Shown piece by piece: positions 33,722 through 45,693 of a DNA stretch of 60,000 bases (positions are counted from its first letter, which is position 1; every line of letters begins with the position of its first letter). A program made the position numbers and the translations under genes. The stretch comes from Owenia fusiformis. Its lineage: Eukaryota > Annelida > Polychaeta > Sabellida > Oweniidae. The stretch spans positions 3,453,318-3,513,317 of the forward strand of contig CAIIXF020000012.1 of assembly GCA_903813345.2 (NCBI GenBank). Reading direction: 5' to 3'. A model generated the notes under the pieces. It did not search any database, was not told the DNA's origin, and saw only the letters and a program-made list of their open reading frames with translations.

Positions 33722-36603
33722 GAATCGAATTGGCAAACTTCGGTGCAATAATGAAGTGCATAAAAATCGTGAAACAGGTGTCAGGGGCTTCCCCTCATCT
33801 TTCCATACATGGTTCTAAAAGCCTTATATGGATCTATCACGTGACATTCAAAATGACGTTCCTATATGGTTCTATGGGCCTTATATGGATCTTTCGAACA
33901 CGTGACCTAATACCAAATCAAAATCAAAATTTTACCTTGACCATTGGATGGGATTTCATAGAAAATATCAAAGAAAACATATTCTCGTGATCCTTAAATC
34001 ACTTAAATTCGATCATTTTATCTTCACCCCTTGATGGAATTTTATGAAAGAAGTTATGAAAACACATCATCATGTAAGGGTTTTCACCTAAATGAGCTCG
34101 TTTTATCTTGACCCTTCAATTGAATTTCATTGAAAAAAGTTTCATGAAAAATATAATCATGTTATGATTTGTATTTAAATAAAACCGTTTCATCTAAATA
34201 CTTGCTGGATAATATTTCATAAAAAATGCACTTTAAAAATATTTCAGGATTTGCCTTAATTTATCAATGTAATGTAAGTATATATTAGATTGACTCTCAA
34301 ATAGGGTTCTATTTTAACTTTTTTATTGAAATTAATACTAGGCAGGACTCACTCTCTAAATAGCTAATAAAAATTCAACCCTTGGATGTGATTTCGTTGA
34401 AAAAAAATATGACAAGTCCAGAATCAAATGATTTGTCCAGAACCTCTTAAGATCCTGTTTTATTTACACAAATTAAAAGTACTATATTTAGTGTTTATTT
34501 CCCTTTATCAGATATTGCCAAAATTATGTTAATTATGAAAAGAATTGAGCAAAATTCCAATTTGGTTAAGAAATTGACCAAGGAACATCTTAAGATTTCC
34601 TTTAAACTTAACAAAATCACAAGATGAGACACAATGGTTTTTGTTCATGATCAGACTGATGATCAAACAATACCTACTACATATTGATATTCTCATGGGT
34701 TTGGGCAAATCAGAATGCTTGAACAGCCAATTAAAACGGTTGAACAGCTAATTAAAACGGTTGAACAGCTAATTAAAATGGTTGAACAGCTAATTAAAAC
34801 GGTTGAACAGCTAATTAAAATGCTTGACCAGAAATAGGGTTCATATTCCTAGTTTCTGATATATTTATTTTCATATTGTGTTATACTATATATTTTTTTA
34901 TTCTCTATTTCATGCAGAGGGGGGAGGTAAAAATTTGAAAAGTGTTTTCAGATTTTTGAGGGTTTATTTCTTTATTCAATTACTTTAATAAGTGTTGAGA
35001 AATCTCAAATAGCAAGTATATGAAACTGCAAATACTATTTTCAGATTTTTTTATTTCATTTTTATTTAGTTTTTTTACCATGGGCATTCAATAAATTGAA
35101 AGTTCATGGCTTTACTGTATTCACTAGGGCATAGCATTTGTACTGAAACTTGTTTTCAGTTTAAATAATATGTGTCAATGATTAAAAAATTAAAAAAAAC
35201 AGGGCTTATTTCAAAACTCTCAACTTGAAAAAATCTGGAGGAAAATATGGGAAATTTTCTTTGGGAAATTATTTATCATGTTCTGTGTATGGAATAATTA
35301 AATTACATAGGATGCTTCCTTTATAGCAGACTCTAATCAAATTGAGAGTCTCTCTGTTATAAGGTTTGTTTTGCCTTGCCGAATTATTTTTGTTTTTTTT
35401 ATGGATTAATGGATTAATAAAGTTTCTTTAGACACAACCTTCAAAGCAGACTCTAATCAAGCTAAAGAGATTGAGTCTTTCTGTAATCAGAATTTTTCAA
35501 GTTATGCTTATTGACTTATTGAATTATTTAAAACACATCCTGTAATGTCTGATTGCATTTTTACTATCAAATCAAAAATATCAAATCAATAAACAGATTA
35601 TTTTCTGATTGAAGGATTTCTTCCTTCCAGACAGATCTTCCCTCCTTTATAATTGTGATAATTACTCAGGTGAAGGTGAAGTATAAGTGTCTGAATTTGT
35701 AAAATTCAAGACTTGACCCAATCAAAATTATGTCAAATGTTTTTGCAATAACTTAAAAAGTAGTGAAGTTGTAAAAATGATTGTCATGACAGCGAGGGGA
35801 TTTGCTATGCCTTAGCATTGCTGTTATCTAGATAATATACATGTGAGTGGGACAATCACCATCCTTCAAGGTTAGATGAAAATTGGTTCAAGATATTTTC
35901 ATTCACATGACAAGTTTACCAAACTATTTCAATACTTTAAATATCTTTTTGATCAAAAAAATTTAAATTCTGACATGTATGCATGAAATACATACATTTG
36001 AAATATATATTTTAAAGAGCAATATAATTATTTTATGTTGTATTGAGATAATATTGCCATATGTTTAAAGGGTTGCATTCGATTGAAACGGTTGCAAGAA
36101 ATTCAATCAAAATTGTCAAGCGTTTACAATGGTTACATATGATTGAAACATTTTCAATGAGTTTACAACCAAAATTGTAATGGTTGCATTGTAACGGTTG
36201 GCATGGTTGCATAAATGATCGGATCAATGATTGTACAATGATTGTGCAACGGTTTAAATGTGGACTACAAGGTTGAATTTTTTATAAGGGAAGACCTGGC
36301 AATAACAGAGTCTATGTTGTTGATTGAAAATACTTTGATTGTGCCAGATTTGAGTTAACCATACACGTCTTTCATGTAATTGTACCATGCTTGATCAATA
36401 TCATTGTTCTGGTTGACTTCTTTCAGTAGTACTCTGTTTCTCGGACTGAGATCATGGTAAATTCTCACGTTGGAACCTTTTAGATGACGCTTGTTTGACA
36501 TTACTTTGTCCTTAAAAAGTCGGTCAAAGTTTGGCTATGATTTGTCGTGGCTTCCCATCTCTTCCCGGCAAACGGTGGGCAATTTCAATGTGGTCGGGTT
36601 CAA
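33722..36603. other. Non-genic AT-rich stretch
   Basis: No gene. It contains the 21-bp tandem repeat listed separately, a two-copy repeat of GCAGACTCTAATCAA (about 35331 and 35448) and a patch rich in ATTGAAAC/GGTTGCA words (36050-36250). ORFs are short and lack features. Confidence 0.4.
34717..34824. repeat. 21-bp tandem repeat, five units
   Basis: The unit GAACAGCTAATTAAAACGGTT repeats at exact 21-base spacing with single-base variants. Confidence 0.9.
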
Positions 36604-36761
36604 TCATAGCTCCTCCTGGCAGCAAGATTTAAAACTGGATAGGCTATCATTATCAGATCCTGCCAAACCAGATGATGCTATAGGATTGTCTATTGATGTA
36701 CTAGGTGAGTCAATGGTCGTATCTTGTGGAGGTTCTTGCTGCACTTCATCAGTATCACTGT
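36604..36761 (-). CDS. Acidic exon A, unit 2 (candidate terminal exon)
   Basis: After a TGTTATAG acceptor (phase 1) the frame runs 52 codons to TGA. It is Asp, Ser, Thr and Pro rich (SDTDEVQQEPPQD, IDSPSTSIDNP, GSDNDSLSSF) and ends SCCQEEL. It is homologous to exon B by the TD..Q.EPP..T and IDN pattern. No known domain; likely a disordered cytoplasmic tail. The unit 1 counterpart carries a nonsense codon. It is the most downstream exon of unit 2, so it may hold the natural stop. Confidence 0.5.
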
Positions 36762-37620
36762 CTATAACACAGAAGTAAAGTATAAATACATGGTATTCCT
36801 TCATACATCCAAACGATTCCTTCTTGAGCAAAATCATTTGTCCCTAAGGCATCAGTATATAAGATTTGAACCAAATCGGTCAACTGGTATTTGTCTCATC
36901 AAAGATTACATTTACAGCCATTTTATATGAGCAGCCATATTGAAAATGTGGTGCTTGCGTCGAGGTCAATTGCCTACAATACATTAGCCTACATGATATG
37001 GACAGAATTCGATAAATGGTATTTAATTTATCCAAGAAAATCATTTTAAATGAAAAATGACAGGCATCTTAAAATATAGCGGCCATTTTTGTAATTTCAT
37101 TTTGAGGAGGACTCCTATTCCCCCAGGCGTCAGCATACATAATTTAAACCAAATCTGTCGACTGGCATTTGTGTTATCAAAGATTACATTTATACCAAAA
37201 ATTACAGCGATTTCGAATAGAGCGGCCATATTGAAAATTCCCTCTCGACTAGATGTATATAAGGCATAAATCTATATAAAACTGAACCAAATAAGTAAAC
37301 CGGTATTTGAGTTATCGCCCGGACACATGACAGGGACGGGTGGCTTCTCTTTATCCTTACCGAACCTCGTTCGGTTGGATAGTTATATGATGAAAAACAT
37401 CAGCCATTTGGATTAGAAACAAAGAAAATCGCAAATCGCTTAATGAGAAGAATGAAAAACTACTGAGAAGTAAAATATTGCTAGATAGTCCCATTAAAAC
37501 TTTGTGGTTGGAATTAGGACGGGAAATGATATTTAATGCAAAATAATTACAAAGAATTGAAATCGACATTACTTTATTCAAAGTTGCAACTACTGTTACA
37601 TGACTCTCTTGTTGACATAC

Positions 37621-37788
37621 CTTCCGACGATAGGCTCCTTGCAGCGTTGACCACTCCGAGGTCGAGGCCAGCGGATTCTGTAAGATTGTCTATTGGTGTT
37701 CCAGGTGGCCAGCCGTTCGTATTTTCAGGAGGTTCCCGCTGCGCTGCATCAGTATCACTGGTTGAAGCATTTGCTCTGGTGGAACTGT
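37621..37788 (-). CDS. Acidic exon B, unit 2
   Basis: 168 nt (56 codons), with a TGTTATAG acceptor, an AAG|GTATGT donor and phase 1 at both ends. The encoded segment (DSSTRANASTSDTDAAQREP to SLSSEG) matches unit 1 exon B, with three codons deleted near the VVN motif. An indel that preserves the frame, with conserved splice signals, suggests both copies were maintained as coding for some time. Confidence 0.55.
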
Positions 37789-38234
37789 CTATAACAAAGA
37801 AGTAAGGTTTGTATTCCAATCTAAAGCTTCAAAAGAATTGGATGTCAATTTTACTTCTTACACTCATATTGCCATAATTAATGTTGTCTAATCATTTAAC
37901 TCTGGTATCGCAATAAACACGTTTTTGTTGTATGTCAAATATTCTTTGGAAACGTTTTAATTGTTCTTTAAGACAATACTCTTGATTACAAGAGCGAATT
38001 GTAGGAAATATCCACGTAAAGGGAGAATCATATTTATAGGGAATGAAAAAATTGTAAGAAACATGCACAGTTGACCTACCATATTCCTTACAATCTCAAA
38101 TACACTATCTCCTAGAAGATCCAGGATATATTATGAATTAGTGAAGTTGTTGTGGATCCAAAGTGCAAAAGTGGGGAAAATGTTAAGATTCCCCCATGTA
38201 ATAACAAGACAAACAGAATCGCACAGTTGAATAG

Positions 38235-38600
38235 AATACAGTTTTCAAGACGGATAATCCAAAATGGCCGCCCTAAAAATTACCCATAATGCCGAAATAC
38301 TAATCAGTTCTAAATTTTCATAGGTGGAAACATCCATGAAAAGTTCAAATGAATCCCTAAAAATGGTTTAGCTGAAAACTGTAGACAAGCCTTGACAGAA
38401 TGGTATGGCTGGAAACCTTTAGAAAAGCCTGGTCAGACTAGATTTTAGGACGGAAAATTCAAAATGGCCCACTTAACATTTACCCAGAATGCCAAAGAAC
38501 TAATCAGTTCTAAACTTTCATAAGTTAAATCATCCCTGATAATTTCTAATTAATCCCTCAAACAGTTTGACTAGAAACCTGTAGACAAGATTTATCGCGA
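38235..38600 (-). repeat. Diverged relative of the 162-bp array, unit 2
   Basis: Contracted counterpart of 22690-23281, with about two units and the same ACTAATCAGTTCTAAA and CATTTACCCAGAATGCC phrases. It is followed by a CGCCCACCCACTCACC tract also present in unit 1. Confidence 0.65.
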
Positions 38601-38679
38601 CGCTCGCCCACCCACTCACCCGCCCGTCCGCCCGCCCTGCCGCCCGGAAAACTGATCACAGTATAGCACCAAGGATGCG

Positions 38680-38940
38680 ATAAAAATGGTAACCATATTT
38701 TAGAAAAAGAAATGCATTATTTTTTAAATATTTAGTTTTCCTCAAATGCAGGATACACTCTGGGGGACCCCCGCCCCCTTCTTGATAGAAATAATCAATA
38801 TGTTATTGAATGATAAAAATGGTAACCATATTTTTAGAAAAAGAAATGCATTATTTTTAAAATATTTAGTTTTCCTCAAATGCAGTATACACTCTGGGGG
38901 ACCCCCGCCCCCTTCTTGATAGAAATAATTATGTTATTGA
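38680..38940. repeat. Two-copy tandem repeat, period about 132 bp
   Basis: GATAAAAATGGTAACCATAT through CACTCTGGGGGACCCCCGCC occurs twice here and once in unit 1 (about 23710-23850), so the second copy arose after the segmental duplication. Confidence 0.8.
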
Positions 38941-39318
38941 ATGATATCATAAATAGATTTGCGTACATTTAACATGGCCTAATTTTTTATAAGCTCGAGT
39001 TCTTAACTTATTTTACCAGTTTAAAGGTACGCAGCAGGTTATGGGCGAGCTTTCATTTTGCGTTATTGAATGGAAATTTAGAGGGCCGTATTAGTTACAC
39101 CCAAAACATTCCTCTACAGATGGCTTTGATAAAGTAAAATATTATAGCGTTTGGGAAAAATCATGTTTATACACACTTTATGACAAAATGAGGAAACGTT
39201 GATAACAGAAAGTCATTTTACAAATCATCACAAATAATCCAAAGTTTGGGATGTATTATACTTATTATATTATTATATAAAGATTTAAAGATTGTGTGTT
39301 TGTATAAATTCTTCAAAA

Positions 39319-39500
39319 TGCAGACCCGGAGCCATGGGGGGTTCCTGGCCGAGAATACTTTCCAAATTAGTCGTTCACCATTCTGAGCACTTTTTAAGTA
39401 ATTTTGGCCATTTTTGGACCAAAATTGTCAAAAGTGAGCCCCCCTGGAATTGTTCGAAAGGTGACCCCCCCCCCCGGCAAATCCTGGCGACGGACCTGAA
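39319..39500. mobile_element. CAGGCCCG-type MITE, unit 2
   Basis: Orthologue of 25621-25798, with ends decayed to CAGACCCGGAGCCATGG and GGCGACGGACCTG. Confidence 0.6.
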
Positions 39501-40208
39501 ATGGATATACTGATTCGACCTTATCAATTGACAGGCGATTGGGAAATGACAAATATGAAAAAACAAGTACTTTCAAACCAATACTAACATTCAACTCCAA
39601 AATGAAAAGCAATACGCAACCTATTTAATGAATCTTGTAGATAAAATCAAAATATACTTCGAAATGAATTCGAAAATATTTGTAATAAAATGTATACATT
39701 TTTTTAAAGAGACTTATTTTATGCTTATAGTCTAAAGTGAAACCAAAATTTATCAGCTTTAAACAAAGCTTTCCAAGCTTTTATAAAATGGACTTTAGTG
39801 TAAGGAAGGGAGATAAATTGGATTACTTAATAAATGCTGTTAACCTGAATTAATGATACCTTCGTTTGATAATATAATTAAACCATTTAAAACATTGCAT
39901 TTTTGTGTCTTGCGACTGCAAAAGATTGCAAATAAAATGAAAAATGAAAAATATATATAGAAATGTATAACTTCATTGTCTGAAATAAATACCCTCTGTA
40001 AAGAAAAAGGTGCATTGTCCTTTACCAATTATATCTTTTTATTTTTCGTTATTATCATACCAAACATTCAGAAGTATAATCTATGTAAACTTTGACCCAA
40101 TTATATTGTACAAAATTTTGAAAATGTTATGACTGATATAGGACCATGCACCTTTTGTCTTTACAGAGGATATATATATTAAAATATAAGTATGAGCTGT
40201 ACGTTTAC

Positions 40209-40550
40209 CTCAAGAACAGTATGAGTAACATAAAGTGAACCTTCTTAATAGCCTTGATTTATTACCATTTAGTTCACGGACGAATTTGACAACTTTGTTA
40301 GCGAGGTCATTTCTTCCAGCTTCCTTAAATGTAAGCTCAAGATGATCCATCATTGCCTGGTTGTCTTTTCCATATTCTGGTTGCTTTTCACTCCATTGCT
40401 TCAGCAACTCATATCCCCACAGTGCAGCATTTTGTGGATGGCTCTGTTTAATGTTATCAATAGTGATATCTAATATGACGCTAATTTTGTCAACGTCATG
40501 ACCCATATATTGACTTATCTTCAAGAAAAACTTCTTTAGTTTATCTTCCT
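40209..40550 (-). CDS. Death-domain exon, unit 2
   Basis: 342 nt, with an acceptor CTCTTTATTTCAG, a donor CTTGAG|GTAAAC and phase 1 at both ends. The product parallels the unit 1 exon without indels. Key Death-domain positions are kept (FFLKISQYMGHDVDKIS, DNIKQSHPQN, YELLKQWSEKQPE, MMDHLELTFKEAGRNDLANK). Most differences are conservative, which argues for past selection on both copies. It lies 2.2 kb downstream of the connexin-like exon on the same strand and could be its next coding exon, which would put a Death domain on the cytoplasmic tail of a channel-like protein. That join is inferred. Confidence 0.75.
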
Positions 40551-40699
40551 CTGAAATAAAGAGAAACATTAGATATCAAATCCTTACAACGTCGTGTAGG
40601 GGCTAATAGAATGAGGTTTTTTTCTCCTTTGGTATGTGACTATGTTTTATAAAACATAAAACAATAACAAATAGGTAAGATTTATGTCTAATCAAATGT

Positions 40700-41729
40700 T
40701 ACAGAGGTATTGGAATGTTCATATATTCCAAGGGCGTGTCTAATAATCTATTTAAGTCATATGCAATCGAACCCCTTACAATTCTTCCTCGACGTTACTG
40801 CTGGCTACCATCAAGTTTTCTGATGGTTGTTCATTTCATTAATAGCTGAGAACAATACAAAACGTCGATACACTGATAACGTATTTTTGTGGTATTGATA
40901 AGAAAAAAATAACCTTAGACTTATAGCTTAGAAACCTAAATCATATATTTAAAATCATTTTGTATTATTTTCTGTTGAATCGTGTACTCCAAATTGTGAA
41001 AAATTGTGATTTTATTTTTGGGTAATTTTTTTACCTCTGTTAATGGCAGGCATAATTCAGCCTAAAAGGCGGAAGTATATTAAACGGTTATAATTAAAAT
41101 TATTAGGGAAAATATGTAGGTATGTTAATGTTAGGTCAAATATCCTGCGCTATAGTGTGCTACCAGCTCCTTCATTCAGTTATTAGACGTCCTGGAGATT
41201 TCATACCATGGACTATAACATTGGAAGTCTTGAATTAATAGAGATATCTCGTAACCGCACTAATATCCCTTTGTTTACAAGATGACACAAAAAGTGCCAC
41301 TACATTGTGTTGCATGACTTTTTTGCTGCATGATTTCTGACTTGTTCTTAAGCACATTTACACTAGACTCCGTCGTAAAGCAATTCCACAAGAAGTTTCA
41401 GATGACTAGCTCTATGAGGTATAGCTTTACTGTGCTAAGGAACAAGACAGAATCTATGCAGACAGAAACTTCTGTAACATTATGTGGGTGGCACCTTTTG
41501 TGTCATCACTTATAAAACGTTGTTTATTTGTGGGTGAACCCTCGTTAAGACATGGTTAATGGTTGGGAATCATAGTGATACCTGGGATGAAACTTAGTAT
41601 ACAATCCGCCTTATTAACAAGAAATATAGAAAAAAATATTCAATTTCGGTAAGAAGAGTATTAGAATTTACCAATAGCATTTTGTAGACATTTTTGCGAA
41701 ACGCCAACTTCCAATTCACCTATACTTGT
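40700..41729. other. Presumed intron sequence
   Basis: Contains the block ACTTGTTCTTAAGCACATTT (about 41340), which matches unit 1 at 28189. I see no exon with good splice signals here. A minus-strand frame around 41350-41480 (SVCIDSVLFLSTVKLY) is open but lacks convincing borders. Confidence 0.35.
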
Positions 41730-42590
41730 ATTTTATCAGATCATTGTAAATACATTGACATTTTATCAGATCATTGTAAATACATTGACATTTTATCAGA
41801 TCATTGTAAATATATTGACATTTTATCGGATCATTGTAAATACATTGACATTTTATCAGATCATTTAAAATACATTGACATTTTATCAGATCATTGTAAA
41901 TACATTGACATTTTATCAGATCATTGTAAATACATTGACATTTTATCAGATCATTGGACACAACGGACACAATGGACTTGAGATTTCCTCTTCCTATGCA
42001 TTTTAGAGGCCTTCAAATGGAATCCACAACTCCCTAAATACATTGACATTTAATCAGATCATTGTAAATACATTGACATTTTATCAGATCATTGTAAATA
42101 TATTGACAGTTTATCAGATCATTTTAAATACATTGACATTTTATCAGATCATTGTAAATACATTGACATTTTATCAGATCATTGTAAATATATTGACATT
42201 TTATCAGATCATTGTAAACATATTGACATTTTATCGGATCATTGTAAATACATTGACATTTTATCAGATCATTTAAAATACATTGACATATTATCAGATC
42301 ATTGTAAATATATTGACATGTTATCAGATCATTGTAAATATTTACATTTTATCAGATCATTTTAAATATATTGACATTTTATCAGATCATTGTAAATATA
42401 TTGACATTTTATCAGATCATTGTAAATATATTGACATTTTATCGGATCATTGTAAATATATTGACATTTTATCAGATCACTGTAAATACATTGACGTTTT
42501 ATCGGATCATTGTAAATACATTGACATTTTATCAGATCATTTAAAATACATTGACATTTTATCAGATAATTGTAAATACATTGACACACG
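41730..42590. repeat. 30-bp minisatellite, about 26 units in two blocks
   Basis: The unit ACATTGACATTTTATCAGATCATTGTAAAT varies at a few positions, mainly ATTGTAAAT versus ATTTAAAAT. One block spans about 41730-41960 and another 42037-42590, with a short unrelated gap between them. Because 30 is a multiple of three, both strands stay open (the plus strand encodes a YIDILSDHCK-like decapeptide). No evidence of translation; it lies in the presumed intron after the connexin-like exon. Confidence 0.95.
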
Positions 42591-42766
42591 TGACATCATC
42601 AATAATATATTGGACCTTGGTATAAAGGCTAATAAGTAACATATTCCGTAATAAATTATTCAAAAAAGTCTCATGGCGTTGCTTTTTCGTTTAATAGTTT
42701 TGATTAAACATGATCAAGAATATAAGACAAGTATATTTTAAAGTTAGACAAAAAAGATATACAAAC

Positions 42767-43469
42767 CTGATTTTCTTATCAGTATCAGTATCAGAAGGAT
42801 TTTTTCAAACCTTCCTTTCCATAGGCAGTATCCTGTCAGAATAATGTCTATCACGTGAAGCACTATTACCAGCAGAGACAGAGCAAACATGATACAAAGA
42901 ACAATGAGCTTCGTGTTTACTTTTAGGACTCTACATGTTACTTGTATAACTTCAGTTGAACCTTCGCTCGTGTTGCATATGTATTTCTCGTCAAAATCAA
43001 ATCCATACAGTTCAACTTGTACGGCTATGAAGACAACTTCTGTACATATCTGAAGTATGATTTGAATCATGTATCCAATAGCAATACCTTTTTGTACTTT
43101 AAGACCGATACCAAAATGCTTATAACCTTTAGGACCGATACAGCAATGCTTACAACAACCACTTGCGAAACATGCGATAACGTAGTAGCATAACACAATG
43201 AAGCACAATATTCCGATATGCAGGTCCCAATAGTGAGGCTGGGCGATTGGGTCTGCATAACCATCAAAGCATTCCTTCTCCAATCTGTCTAAGAGATATC
43301 TTTCCAAAGTTTGGTTTGGATGGCACAGAAAGTGATGTCGTAGGAAGGGAAAAGAATGACTCATTATCAAAATTACAAATCTAATAAGGTGAATCAAGTT
43401 TGCAACAATCTCGATCAAAAAAGAGTAATCTGGTTTCAATTTATTGTTGATTTCATCCTCGTTATCCAT
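42767..43469 (-). CDS. Connexin-like four-helix membrane protein, first coding exon
   Basis: ATG at 43469; 703 nt to a CAG|GTTTGT donor in phase 1. Four hydrophobic segments lie at about residues 18-38, 83-103, 128-152 and 186-212. The first loop has Cys49 and Cys67, with ECFDGYADPI then HYWDLHI, like the connexin E1 end (CYD..FPISH.R.W.L). Helix 3 is followed by ELYGF, as in connexins, and the second loop has Cys165 and Cys179 before VNTK and helix 4 (LSLLVIVLHVIDI...CLWKG). Connexins have three Cys per loop; here only two are seen in each. The inner loop holds a GCCKHCC cluster. Innexin YYQWV is absent. Probably a large-pore channel relative. If the donor is not used, the frame ends seven codons later. 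Confidence 0.65.
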
Positions 43470-43674
43470 TGTTCATTTTACCATCAACTTCAGAATCTGG
43501 AAATAAAAGATTGGATAAAAGATATGGATTTACTTTCCTCAGCTCCTGCTACAGTACATGGCATGGAATTGTTTTTACAAAAATTGTTATTCACTATGAT
43601 GACATTGATCTTCGGCTAATATTTTAGAAATTATTTGCATGGGTCAAAGCGAACATCATCCTGCCAATAGAGAT

Positions 43675-43999
43675 CAGTGTAACATTTAACGGGAATTAAA
43701 CGTTAATAAAATAATGTTCACGGCTTCAGTCCATAATACTATTACTAAACATAAAATTTGTGTAGATGACACAACTTCAAAGTTTATTTTATCTTCCTTT
43801 TAATTGGTATAAGATACATTTTGCATAATTGTTATTTCATCTCGAGCACTGTTATATATCATGTATCTGAAAATTGTTCTTTAATCAAGCTAAAATAGTT
43901 CCTCCTTTTTAAACTGCGGTTGTCTGACCACTCATCTGCGTTATTCTTAATAAAGCTGAAAGCTAATCTTCGTGTTTAACTAAATATCCATGTTGGATA
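43675..43999. repeat. Duplicated block upstream of the connexin-like exon, copy 1
   Basis: 325 bp repeated at 49589-50237, in the same orientation, nearly identical apart from a 324-bp insertion in the other copy. It lies 206 bp upstream of the connexin-like ATG, so it may include its promoter or 5' UTR. Confidence 0.85.
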
Positions 44000-45689
44000 G
44001 CATCTTCCAAAGTTTGTATAACATTTTCAAAAGCTTAAAGCAACTAATCTTTCAAAATCACATCTTCGTGATTATAACATTGTCCTAAAGAGCGTGTGTG
44101 ATATTTTTAATAAGCTAAAAGCTATTATATTCAAAATCACATCTTCATGATGATAACATTGTCCTAAGAAGCTAATATGATATTTCTAAAAGCTGAAAGC
44201 TATCCTCTTCTTGATTATAACATTGTCTTAAGAAACTTGTAAGGTATTTTTAAAAGCTAAAAGCTATCCTGTTATTTAAAAGTCATACATCAGTATATAT
44301 ACAGTTCTCGGAATAAGGGCGGATCTCAATTTAAATAGGTTGATCTGATTGGATAGAGATTTTTGGGGACAGTTTAATTTTTGGGGCACTACCCTTGCCT
44401 CTCCTGTAAACACGTGTCTGCATTGGCATACAAAGGAATGTGCACAGTGATCACTTTAATTGCTGCAGTGAGGGGGGTGAATATAATCTATTCCTGTGGT
44501 CAGAAATAAATGTTTCTCCAGGAACTGTCGATACACATCAGATCAAAGTTAGTTACAACATCTAATTACATTTACATGATTAATAAACAATGCATATTCA
44601 AGCATTTAAAAATACATATTTAGTTGCACTAAACTACATCCATCGTAAAATATTCTTTGTCTGTGGGTGGGATGATTTCACCAAGGGGAGAATTCTCACA
44701 GATGTACATATGCACCTTTGGACAATAGCAGTATATTTGTCTTCCAATAAACAAAGGCTTTATAATTAAATATTTCAGAGTGGCATCCAAACTGATAAAA
44801 TTGATAGTGAACAAAATATGAAATGTCAGCCTCATTTGATTTGTAGCAATTAATAAATTCGAGTGAAAGAGTAAATCTGAACAACATGCTACTGAGCGTG
44901 TGAATTTAATATTCAGCTCTGTTTTACAAACATTAGAATCTTTATGACAAAGGGCTATAATGGTCAGAGCATTGAATTCAGATTTGCATGCATTGATTTA
45001 TGAACTGGGAATTTCAAAGAATTTATGAAACCAACACTTGTATTTGACTCCACTAAAATAGCGAACATTTAATTATGACCCAGTCCAAAAATTTTTGATT
45101 TCCCTAAAATATAACTATAAAACAGAAATAGTGCATTTCTGTTACACTGCTCCCCCTTGGTTTGATCGTCCCGATGAAAAACATAAACTGTACAATGTTC
45201 TTAAACATAAAAAAATCTACCACCATTGCAACATACAAGTACATTCAAAGACAAATGTTCACCAGTGTCTAACCGACCCTTAAGGTGGTTGGAAGGCAGG
45301 TGGGTAACGATATCCATGGTTTGATTCAAGTATCAAAATATTGGCTGCAACATTTGCCAACACAGACTTACGTTTTGATAAGTCTATGTGAACACTTCCT
45401 ACTACGCAATCAGTTATCAATAAAGGGGTATCCCCGTATATATTCTGTACTCCATACATTATAACTTCAATGTTAGTTGAGGGTACTTATCAAAACAATA
45501 TCCTACATGAAGTTTTGATGTATTTCTGGGTCCATCATACTTTATATTAGCTGACCCCTGACCCTCAGGCTCAGCTACTGCTCGTTTCCCGACATCCAAT
45601 TCTGATTCAAATTTCTTGGTGATGAGCCCCCTATAATAGGCTTTAAACACTCTGCTATAGCATGACCATACCGGGAACAGTTAAAACAT
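44000..45689. other. Non-genic stretch
   Basis: At 44020-44280 a degenerate repeat of AAAAGCTGAAAGCTAT and ATTATAACATTGTCCTAA words has a period of roughly 60-80 bp. The rest shows only short ORFs without recognisable features, including a 63-codon minus frame at 45459-45650. Confidence 0.4.
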
Positions 45690-45693
45690 TTAA

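Larger units (their letters stand above)
36604..41420. repeat. Segmental duplication, unit 2
   Basis: Same order and orientation as 21349-28270. It lacks the non-LTR insertion, the 305-bp insertion and the 60-nt exon region. It has its own tandem duplication at 38680-38940 and extra sequence between about 40740 and 41330. It shows the pre-insertion state for several elements in unit 1. Confidence 0.85.

Noticed and set aside
41730-42590. CRISPR-like array
   Set aside because: The units are directly contiguous, without spacers, and the genome is eukaryotic; it is a minisatellite.
41694-42639. Several ORFs over the 30-bp repeat
   Set aside because: Open only because the unit length is a multiple of three; the encoded peptides are pure repeats on both strands.
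42767-43469. Innexin/pannexin gene
   Set aside because: It lacks the YYQWV-type motif after helix 2 and the longer loops of innexins; the E1 end and helix 3-E2-helix 4 text fit connexins better.
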